Virus record (IMG/VR): IMGVR_UViG_3300024343_000105
Span: 1-26,107 of that record
Strand: one strand, 5' to 3'
DNA length: 26,107 bases
DNA from: a virus
A model generated the notes under the pieces. That model had not been told where the DNA came from and searched no databases. It saw only the letters and a program-made list of their open reading frames with translations. Position numbers and translations under genes: made by a program. Below, piece after piece: positions 6,366 through 12,459 of this stretch; the stretch's first letter is position 1; every line of letters starts with the position of its first letter.

Positions 6366-6565
6366 GCTACGCCAGTCTGGACGAACTGCCGCCCATCATC
6401 ACCGTGCGGGAGGCAGCGGACATTGCGCGTTGCCATGCCAGCACGATCCACAGGGCAATCAAGCTCGGGCAGATCAAGGCAACCAGAGCGGTCAACAGCG
6501 GAGCGTCTCCGCACCGCATCCGCCGCGAAGATCTGCTGGCTTGGCTTAACATGGGCCAAGCATGA
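6362..6565 (+). CDS. Small helix-turn-helix (excisionase/MerR-like) protein
   Basis: Predicted 67 residues, overlapping both neighbours by four bases (ATGA). The core ITVREAADIARCHASTIHRA is the classic HTH_17/excisionase-type motif. It is followed by KLGQIKATRA, a short wing, and RREDLLAWL, the usual closing helix. Such proteins act as excision factors or small transcription regulators. With no integrase in the window, a regulator or a DNA-architecture partner of the recombination module is as likely as an excisionase. Confidence 0.75.
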   Translation: MSYASLDELPPIITVREAADIARCHASTIHRAIKLGQIKATRAVNSGASPHRIRREDLLAWLNMGQA

Positions 6566-7014
6566 GCACCGAACTCGTCGATGCGTGGGTTCCCGGCGAT
6601 CCGAAAGCGCAACCACGGCCACGGGCTTTTGCCCGTGGCAACCGGATCCGCATGTATGACCCAGGAACCGCAGCCGCGTGGAAAGCCCGCGTGATCGAAT
6701 CGTTGCGGCCTTGGAAGCCCGAGCGACAGATCGACGCGCCTGTGCTGATGGTGATCGAGTTCTACCTGCCAAGGCCACAGCGGCTTCTGCGTGCCAAGGA
6801 CTCGGAAGACCCGATCTCCTGCGGCTCCAAGCCCGATCTGGACAACCTGATCAAGGCGGTCATGGACGCGATGACCGACGATGACTGGTGGTGCGACGAC
6901 AGCATCGTGGTTGCCTTGTGCGCGTCGAAGATGTTCCACAGCAAGGGCGGATCGCCTGGAGCACGCATCTTGCTGCGTCAGTTGTCCGAGGACTCCAGCG
7001 TGACATTCTCATGA
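6562..7014 (+). CDS. rusA: RusA-like Holliday junction resolvase
   Basis: Predicted 150 residues. The pattern is that of RusA: VPGDPKAQPRPR at the N-terminus, a Tyr-containing strand (MYDPGTAAAWKARV), and the catalytic segment KPDLDNLIKAVMDAM, with its conserved aspartates, followed by DDDWWCDDSIV and a Lys in CASKMFHS, the usual active-site order. RusA is a dimeric endonuclease that cuts four-way junctions symmetrically. Here it would process junctions made by the nuclease/ERF pair before packaging. The C-terminal tail (ARILLRQLSEDSSVTFS) is short. It overlaps the next gene as ATGA. Confidence 0.9.
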   Translation: MSTELVDAWVPGDPKAQPRPRAFARGNRIRMYDPGTAAAWKARVIESLRPWKPERQIDAPVLMVIEFYLPRPQRLLRAKDSEDPISCGSKPDLDNLIKAVMDAMTDDDWWCDDSIVVALCASKMFHSKGGSPGARILLRQLSEDSSVTFS

Positions 7015-8198
7015 TCGTAGACGACCTCAAATCGTTGGCTGTCCCGCTGGACAGCCTTGTCCAAGACCCGAGCAACGCACGCAAACACAGCGAGCGCAAC
7101 ATCGAGTCCATCGCCAACTCGCTGCGCTTGTTCGGGCAGCGACGCGCCATCGTCGTGCAGCGCAACGGCAGGATCGTTCGCGCTGGCAACGGAACGCTCC
7201 AAGCCGCTCGCAAGCTGGGTTGGACCGAGATCGCTGCCGTCATGGTGGACGATGACAACGCAACGGCCATGCAGTTCGCAATCGCGGACAACCGCACCGC
7301 AGAACTGGCCGAGTGGGATGACGAGACGCTGGGCCTGCTGCTCGATGGCTTCGACCAGGAGATCCGCGACTCGATTGGCTTCAACGAGGAGGAGTTCAAC
7401 CAGTTGATGGCCGACCTGACTCCCAAGGAGGTCACCGAAGACGAAGTGCCCGAAGCACCAGCCGAGCCGATCACCAAGCCAGGAACCATGTGGCTGCTTG
7501 GCCAGCACCGACTGCTTTGTGGCGACAGCACACGTGCAGAGGACGTTGCCCGACTCATGGACAGCAAGCGAGCCGATCTGCTGCTGACCGACCCTCCCTA
7601 CAACGTGGACTACGAGGGCAGCAACGGCATGAAGATCGCCAACGACTCGATGGAAGCTACGCAGTTCCAGTCGTTCCTCAGCAAAGCGTTCAAGTGCGCG
7701 TTCGACGTGATGAAGCCTGGGGCATCGTTCTACATCTGGCACGCAGACTCCGAAGGCTTCAACTTCCGCGCTGCCGTCGTGAACTGCGCCCAGAAGGTGC
7801 GCCAGTGCCTGATCTGGACCAAGAACGCGCTCGTCATGGGTCGCCAAGACTACCAGTGGCAGCACGAACCCTGCCTCTACGGCTGGAAGGACGGTGCCGC
7901 GCACGGTTGGTATTCCGACCGCAAGCAGACCACCGTGCTGCACTACGACAAGCCACGCTCCAACGACCAGCACCCGACCATGAAGCCCGTGGCCCTGTTC
8001 GCCTACCTGATGGGCAACTCCACGGCTCCCCAAGGGCTGGTCTTCGATCCGTTCCTCGGCTCAGGCACCAGCCTTGTCGCTGCCGAGCAACTCGGACGCA
8101 CCTGCTACGGGATGGAACTCGCTCCAGCGTATTGCGACGTGATCGTGCAACGCTGGGAAGCTCTCACCAACCAGAAGGCAGTGCGCGTCGATGGCTAG
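7011..8198 (+). CDS. ParB-like domain fused to a DNA N4/N6 methyltransferase
   Basis: Predicted 395 residues from the ATG at 7011, which overlaps the RusA stop. Residues ~8-100 are a ParB/Srx-like domain: VPLDSLVQDPSNARKHSERN, then an IVRAGNGTLQAARKLG box in the place of the family's G-x-H/G-R motif, and AIADNRTAELAEWD. Residues ~155-390 are a beta-class amino-methyltransferase: the catalytic DPPY at 194-197, HPTMKP at 321-326, and the AdoMet loop DPFLGSGTS at 346-354 followed by GMELAPAYCD. DPPY before the AdoMet motif marks the beta order and suits adenine-N6 or cytosine-N4 methylation. No cognate restriction gene is visible, so it is probably an orphan enzyme protecting the phage DNA or marking it for replication or packaging. 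Such fusions are known in phages. Confidence 0.9.
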   Translation: MIVDDLKSLAVPLDSLVQDPSNARKHSERNIESIANSLRLFGQRRAIVVQRNGRIVRAGNGTLQAARKLGWTEIAAVMVDDDNATAMQFAIADNRTAELAEWDDETLGLLLDGFDQEIRDSIGFNEEEFNQLMADLTPKEVTEDEVPEAPAEPITKPGTMWLLGQHRLLCGDSTRAEDVARLMDSKRADLLLTDPPYNVDYEGSNGMKIANDSMEATQFQSFLSKAFKCAFDVMKPGASFYIWHADSEGFNFRAAVVNCAQKVRQCLIWTKNALVMGRQDYQWQHEPCLYGWKDGAAHGWYSDRKQTTVLHYDKPRSNDQHPTMKPVALFAYLMGNSTAPQGLVFDPFLGSGTSLVAAEQLGRTCYGMELAPAYCDVIVQRWEALTNQKAVRVDG

Positions 8199-8637
8199 GC
8201 CACGCACAACGATGACGGACGCGACCTGCGAAGCGATCCTCCGCACCATCAAGCTGGGCCTGCACCCAGAACGTGCAGCGCAGGCGCACGGCGTTTCCCC
8301 TGGGTCCATGCGTGCTCACCGCAAGCGCAACCCCGAGTTTGCAACGGCCATAAAAGAGGCAGAGGCAGAAGCCGAGCGCAACTTCCTGGGACGCATCATG
8401 CAGCACACCCAGCGGCAGTGGACCGCAGCCGCATGGCTCTTGGAGCGCAGGTTCCCTGAGCGTTGGAAGCGTCAGGACGGCACCCATGAGGTAAAGGTCA
8501 CAGGCAACGTGCGTAGCGAAGGACCACCTGCACCAGCAGAGCCGAAGGCCCTGTCGGACTATGCCAGCTTGTTCGCAGCCGCCGCCGCGTCTCTCCGACT
8601 GCCCGATCAAGATGACGAACCCCACGACCCAGCTTGA
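8191..8637 (+). CDS. terS: Terminase small subunit
   Basis: Predicted 148 residues, overlapping the methyltransferase stop by 8 bases. An N-terminal helix-turn-helix (DATCEAILRTIKLGLHPERAAQAHGVSPGSMRAHRK) would bind the packaging site. It is followed by a helix (FATAIKEAEAEAERNFLGRI) for oligomerisation and by TAAAWLLERRFPERWKR, a sequence highly typical of phage small terminases. The C-terminus is Pro/Ala-rich and probably contacts the large subunit. Position directly before the large terminase supports the call. The last 26 bases overlap the large-subunit gene. Confidence 0.85.
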   Translation: MARPRTTMTDATCEAILRTIKLGLHPERAAQAHGVSPGSMRAHRKRNPEFATAIKEAEAEAERNFLGRIMQHTQRQWTAAAWLLERRFPERWKRQDGTHEVKVTGNVRSEGPPAPAEPKALSDYASLFAAAAASLRLPDQDDEPHDPA

Positions 8638-10228
8638 GGCTCACCAGCTTGGGCGCAAAACGATCCTGGACGGCATCGACCAGATGGCCCCAGGCATCCT
8701 TGGCAACCCTTGGATCCCTGAGTGGCCCACAGCACGCCAACTGCTGTTCCTGAGCCTGCACCGCATGACCAAACCCACGGGGCAGGTCTTCGAAGCTCTC
8801 TACGGCGGTGCGGCAGGTGGCGGCAAGTCGTCCGCCCTGCTGATGAGCTTGGCGCAGATGGCGTGGCTCTACCCAGAGTTCAGCGGCATCGCCTTCCGCC
8901 GCTCCTACACCGACTTGACGCAACCAGGAGCCTTGCTCGACCGTGCGTTCAAGTGGTGGTTGCCCTGCGGGGCTGCTTGGAACGGCAGCACGCGCAAGTT
9001 CATCTTCCCCAACGGTGCTCAGGTGGCCATGTCCTACCTGTGGGGACCAACCGACCACCTGCGCTACCAAGGTGCCGAATACCATGCGACGGCATGGGAC
9101 GAGCTGACGCAGTGGGCCACGCCGCACCAATACACCTACGTGGGCATCTCCCGCGTGCGCCGCAAGCATTCCTCCAACGTCCCGCTGCGCACGCTGGCAA
9201 CCAGCAACCCTGGTGGGCCTGGGCACGACTGGGTGCGACGCAGGTTCGTCGGAGGCTACGACGCGACGCAGGGCACCGAGCTTCGGCCAGAGCACTTCTA
9301 CGTTCCTGCCCGACTGGAGGACAACCCGCACCTGGACGTGCAGACCTACGCCAGCGGCTTGGCTTCGCTGCACCCGACCGTGCGCGATCAGTTGCTCCGT
9401 GGCGACTGGGATGCCCGCGACCCTGGGGACTACTTCCGAGCCGAGTGGTTTGGCGAGTTGCTGGATCCAGACGAGGTCGCCAAGCACCGCCAGCACTGCA
9501 TGCGCATTCGGTGGTGGGATCTGGCCGCCTCCGAGCGACCGGACGCAGCAAGGACGGCTGGCGTGTTGATGGCAAGGCACCGCAGCGGAGTGCGGGTCGT
9601 GGAGCACGCCAAGGCGTTCAGGGCCACGCCAGGAGCGCGTGACGATGCGATCATCCAGACCGCGCAGGCCGATGGGCACGGCGTGACTGTGGGCATCGAG
9701 ATCGAAGGCGGCAGCGGAGGCATCGCTCAGTTCCTGAACCTGGAGAAGAGGCTCAAGGCAAAGGGCTTCCGCGTTGCAGGTGCTCGACCGCGTGCAGATC
9801 TGACAGACCGCGAAGCAGGTGTGCTGGTGCGGCAGCACGCGCAGAAAGCGTCGAAGGCCATGCGTGCAGACCCAGTCGCGTCGTGCCTAGAGCGTGGCTA
9901 CATCCGTCGTGGAGCTTCGGACAAGACCGAAAGCCCGCACTGGGGTTTGGATGAAAACCTGCCGTGGGACCAGCAACGCGATGGCTTGCGCGTGGTCGCA
10001 GGCAGTTGGGCGCAAAGCTACATCGACGAGCTGATTGGCTTTCCAGAAGGGCACTTGTGCGATCTGGTGGACGCAACCAGCGGAGCGTGGTCTTGGCTGG
10101 AAGCGCACGCGCAAGGCTTTAGCACGCCGCCAGCAATTGCGCCACGCCCAACCGTAGCAGGTGCGGAAGCGCATCCTGACGACCGAACCCGACTGGATGA
10201 CCGCAGGGCATTTGGTAACCTACGCTGA
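8612..10228 (+). CDS. terL: Terminase large subunit (packaging ATPase/nuclease)
   Basis: Predicted 538 residues from the ATG at 8612. The N-terminal ATPase has Walker A GGAAGGGKSS at 65-74 (K72), a motif around IAFRRSYTDLTQPGALLD, Walker B ATAWDELT with D163/E164, and the coupling-type TSNPGGPGHDWVRRRF near 198-212. The C-terminal RNase-H-like nuclease begins with RIRWWDLAASE (acidic D303), then VGIEIEGGSGG, then a late acidic region around HLCDLVDATSGAW. This is the Terminase_6 arrangement. It pumps DNA into the prohead through the portal encoded at 14249 and cuts concatemers. A longer upstream frame was rejected because it runs through the small-terminase C-terminus. Confidence 0.95.
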   Translation: MTNPTTQLEAHQLGRKTILDGIDQMAPGILGNPWIPEWPTARQLLFLSLHRMTKPTGQVFEALYGGAAGGGKSSALLMSLAQMAWLYPEFSGIAFRRSYTDLTQPGALLDRAFKWWLPCGAAWNGSTRKFIFPNGAQVAMSYLWGPTDHLRYQGAEYHATAWDELTQWATPHQYTYVGISRVRRKHSSNVPLRTLATSNPGGPGHDWVRRRFVGGYDATQGTELRPEHFYVPARLEDNPHLDVQTYASGLASLHPTVRDQLLRGDWDARDPGDYFRAEWFGELLDPDEVAKHRQHCMRIRWWDLAASERPDAARTAGVLMARHRSGVRVVEHAKAFRATPGARDDAIIQTAQADGHGVTVGIEIEGGSGGIAQFLNLEKRLKAKGFRVAGARPRADLTDREAGVLVRQHAQKASKAMRADPVASCLERGYIRRGASDKTESPHWGLDENLPWDQQRDGLRVVAGSWAQSYIDELIGFPEGHLCDLVDATSGAWSWLEAHAQGFSTPPAIAPRPTVAGAEAHPDDRTRLDDRRAFGNLR

Positions 10229-10230
10229 CC

Positions 10231-11151
10231 ATGGACCGCATTCCGAAGGGCACGAAAGTGCGAGACCAGTTCGGCAACGTTGGCGAGTTGACCGATGACT
10301 ACGTGGGGAAGAGCACCGCGTGGATCCGCGTCGCAGGCAAGCGCACGGAGGCTCACTCCTCCAAGGTGTTCTTGATGGACGGTCGAAGCCTCACCGAAGC
10401 GATTGGCGCAAACCGAGACCTGATGAGCAAACAACCCGATACCGAAGGCTTGGCCGAGTTGCTGTCGGCTAGCAGTTCCCCAGCCGAGCGTGCCATCCTT
10501 ATGCAGCGGGCTGCTCCGAAGATGGCGATGGCTTCAGATCCGTCCAGCAAGGCTGAGGCTCGATACAACCAAGCCGTCAAGGACTGGAACGCCGCATCCA
10601 AGCGGATGGAAGTTGCCGAGAACAACAAGAACCAAGCAGCCGCCAAGGCGCAGCAAGAGCAAAAGCGGCACATTCAAGAACAGGCTCAGTGGGCCAACTC
10701 TCCGCAAGCCAAGGGCGCGTCGTGGAAAGACATCGAGAAGGCAACGAAGGCGTCTCAGAAGGCTTTGAAGAAGGCCCAGGATGAACTGGATGCCGCCTAC
10801 AGCGAATACGACGCAGCTCGCAAGGCATACCAAGAAAAGCAAGCAGCCAAGGAGAAGGCCCAAGCTGAGTTCTGGACTGCCAAGATTCAGAGCAAGCAGT
10901 CGATGCACGCAGGCCAGCCGCAGGTGGCGATGGCGATCAACCCCGAGGACCGGGAGCAAGCCCGAAACGCGCAACAGCAAAAGCTAGCGCGTGAGGCTGT
11001 TGTCCGATCAGTGGAGACGTTGCAGCGGGTTCTCCCACACATCGTCGATGCGGTCCAAAAGGACAACATGCCTGACGCGGCAGACTTGGTGAACCGTCTT
11101 GGCGGGCTTGTGGACGCGATTGACCGCCGAATGGCTCAAGTGGACTACTGA
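10231..11151 (+). CDS. Coiled-coil protein with two P-x-[VM]-A-M-A sites, possible polyprotein
   Basis: Predicted 306 residues. The first 50 residues (GTKVRDQFGNVGELTDDYVGKSTAWIRVAG, written here in parts: a beta-rich Gly-containing block) look like a small SH3-type barrel. Residues 100-225 are Ala/Lys/Gln/Glu-rich and strongly coiled-coil. Residues 236-306 form a helical C-terminal domain. The blocks are separated by PKMAMA at 96-101 and PQVAMA at 230-235. The same short signal occurs near residue 30 of three neighbouring small proteins and, as P-x-V-x-M, in the protease/scaffold. The gene starts two bases after the terminase stop (TGACCATG). I do not recognise a family. Position suggests a head or internal protein; cleavage into pieces by the capsid protease is my inference. 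Confidence 0.65.
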   Translation: MDRIPKGTKVRDQFGNVGELTDDYVGKSTAWIRVAGKRTEAHSSKVFLMDGRSLTEAIGANRDLMSKQPDTEGLAELLSASSSPAERAILMQRAAPKMAMASDPSSKAEARYNQAVKDWNAASKRMEVAENNKNQAAAKAQQEQKRHIQEQAQWANSPQAKGASWKDIEKATKASQKALKKAQDELDAAYSEYDAARKAYQEKQAAKEKAQAEFWTAKIQSKQSMHAGQPQVAMAINPEDREQARNAQQQKLAREAVVRSVETLQRVLPHIVDAVQKDNMPDAADLVNRLGGLVDAIDRRMAQVDY

Positions 11152-11153
11152 CC

Positions 11154-11242
11154 ATGAACCTACGAACCGACAACGAACGTTCCATCTACCGCAAGGCGCA
11201 CGACGCGGTCCTCAAGGCCACGAAGCCGCAGGTATCGATGGC
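11154..11242 (+). repeat. Leader-coding direct repeat, copy 1
   Basis: The first 44 bases from the ATG are identical to those at 11480-11523. The following ~45 bases match except mainly for third-position changes and a few around PQVS/PDVA. The unit ends at the codons for the M-A of the shared signal. The distance between copies is 326 bases. Confidence 0.75.
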
Positions 11243-11477
11243 CAAAGTGCAACTTGCCACCAACCGTGCGAAGAATGCTGGAGTGCAGATCATTCAGATC
11301 ATTCGCGCTCTGGACCGCATCTACCAGCAAGAGCGGCAATACGTAGAATCGGACATGCTTGACGACTTCTGGACGGATGTTCGCAAAGAACTCGACAGCA
11401 TTGGCCCACTAGTTCGCACCATTGCCGACGAAGCCTCAAGGGCAGTTGGCCGTGCCCGTGACCCGATGGCTCCATGA
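11154..11477 (+). CDS. Small helical protein with shared N-terminal leader (copy 1)
   Basis: Predicted 107 residues. The first 30 (starting MNLRTDNERSIYRKAHDAVL and ending KPQVSMA at 24-30) are nearly identical to those of the next protein. The rest (residues 31-107) differs entirely and looks like a helical hairpin. A conserved leader with a divergent body is the pattern expected for a targeting or pro-sequence rather than for ordinary duplicated proteins. The gene starts two bases after the preceding stop, with the same TGACCATG junction as the genes at 10231 and 11800. No database family is recognised. Confidence 0.65.
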   Translation: MNLRTDNERSIYRKAHDAVLKATKPQVSMAKVQLATNRAKNAGVQIIQIIRALDRIYQQERQYVESDMLDDFWTDVRKELDSIGPLVRTIADEASRAVGRARDPMAP

Positions 11478-11479
11478 TC

Positions 11480-11568
11480 ATGAACCTACGAACCGACAAC
11501 GAACGTTCCATCTACCGCAAGGCCCATGACGCGGTTCTGAAGTCCACGAAGCCCGATGTGGCGATGGC
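11480..11568 (+). repeat. Leader-coding direct repeat, copy 2
   Basis: This is the second copy of the unit at 11154-11242: 44 identical bases, then mostly synonymous differences up to the P-D-V-A-M-A codons. The 11-mer GTGGCGATGGC near its end (11558-11568) is also found at 10924-10934 and 12190-12200, in the signal codons of two other genes. Confidence 0.75.
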
Positions 11569-11797
11569 CTTCAGACCACTGTCTGCCAAGGACGTGCAAG
11601 AGTGGGATGTTGAGGTGCGCGCAAACGCCAAGCGGGATCTGAACGACTCGATCCAATACTGCGAAGAACGCATCCGCAAGTTCCAAGCGGTGGTTCAGGA
11701 AGCGCAACGCTTGCTGTCCCAAGTTGACTCGATGCGCCGCGAAAAGATCAGCAGCGCGGTCAGCGCGATTTCCTACAAGGCTGCTGGAGTGAACTGA
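11480..11797 (+). CDS. Small helical protein with shared N-terminal leader (copy 2)
   Basis: Predicted 105 residues from the ATG at 11480. An ATG at 11474 overlapping the previous stop is possible, but 11480 gives the same two-base stop-to-start gap and the same leader length as the paralogue. Residues 1-30 repeat the neighbour's leader (MNLRTDNERSIYRKAHDAVL, then KPDVAMA at 24-30). Residues 31-105 are unrelated to it and helical, with EERIRKFQAVVQEAQRLLSQ as a likely coiled coil. No family is recognised. A head-delivered internal protein is the hypothesis I favour. Confidence 0.65.
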   Translation: MNLRTDNERSIYRKAHDAVLKSTKPDVAMAFRPLSAKDVQEWDVEVRANAKRDLNDSIQYCEERIRKFQAVVQEAQRLLSQVDSMRREKISSAVSAISYKAAGVN

Positions 11798-11799
11798 CC

Positions 11800-12099
11800 A
11801 TGACCAACCTTTGCAAACTGCCGCATGGCAACATCGTTCGGAACATGGCTGGTGCGCAAAACTTCGCGTATTCGGACGAAACGCCACGCGACCGCGCCCG
11901 CCGAGAAGAGTTGGCGGATCAAGTGTATCGGCGGCAAATCAGCGAAGCGTTGTCGATGGCAAAGCAACTGCAACAACTGCTGAACAGCGTCGTGCGTGAA
12001 CTGCAACTGCCTGATCCTGAGTCAGCGGAAGACGAAGCCAAGAAGGCTCGACCCGTGCTGGAAAAGTTGAACAGCCTGTTGCCCAAGATCTATCGGTAA
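11800..12099 (+). CDS. Small helical protein of the same cluster, diverged leader
   Basis: Predicted 99 residues, beginning two bases after the previous stop (TGACCATG). The N-terminus has no P-x-V-A-M-A; the nearest match is NIVRNMAGAQ at 11-20, which may be a degenerate form. Residues 28-99 are strongly helical and charged, with a likely coiled coil (QISEALSMAKQLQQLLNSVV) and a second helix ending LEKLNSLLPKIYR. No family is recognised. It belongs to the cluster by position, size and helical body rather than by the signal. Confidence 0.6.
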   Translation: MTNLCKLPHGNIVRNMAGAQNFAYSDETPRDRARREELADQVYRRQISEALSMAKQLQQLLNSVVRELQLPDPESAEDEAKKARPVLEKLNSLLPKIYR

Positions 12100-12105
12100 C
12101 CATCC

Positions 12106-12459
12106 ATGAACAACCTCGCATCCCAACTTCGTGACTGCCGCACCGCTGCGCAGCGTGCAGTCGTTCTTCAACACGGACAAGCACCGGAAGTGGCGATGGC
12201 TGGTGGCGACGTGCAAAGCATGCTGCGCAACCTGACGCAGATGCATCAAAAGGCCACCGCCTACGTAAAGAAGGCACAGCAAGCCATCGGACAGATGAAT
12301 AAGCTGCTGCCCGATATCGGAGAGTCCGTGGACATGCTCAAGTACGCAGCCACGTCGCGAGAACCAGACGAGCAAGAGTTGGCGGCTGGGCACTACTCCG
12401 AGGGCATGGACAACGTGGCAGAGATCCAGAAGCTGGTCAGGCTTCTCGGCCAGTTATGA
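12106..12459 (+). CDS. Small helical protein with P-E-V-A-M-A leader signal
   Basis: Predicted 117 residues. The leader AAQRAVVLQHGQAPEVAMA (residues 14-32) closely resembles AERAILMQRAAPKMAMA (residues 85-101) of the protein encoded at 10231, sharing A-[QE]-R-A and a Q before the A-P-x-[VM]-A-M-A end. The remaining ~85 residues are helical (MLRNLTQMHQKATAYVKKA, then IGQMNKLLPDIGESVDMLK). The function is unknown. The stop overlaps the next, much larger gene as ATGA, so the cluster is translationally tied to it. Confidence 0.65.
   Translation: MNNLASQLRDCRTAAQRAVVLQHGQAPEVAMAGGDVQSMLRNLTQMHQKATAYVKKAQQAIGQMNKLLPDIGESVDMLKYAATSREPDEQELAAGHYSEGMDNVAEIQKLVRLLGQL

Noticed and set aside
6978-8033. 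Antisense open frame (351 codons) opposite the methyltransferase
   Set aside because: The sense frame has complete DPPY and AdoMet motifs; the antisense product is low-complexity-like and has no ribosome site.
8498-9838. Long antisense open frame (446 codons) opposite terL
   Set aside because: It is a shadow of the terminase gene created by its codon bias; the sense strand encodes intact ATPase and nuclease motifs.
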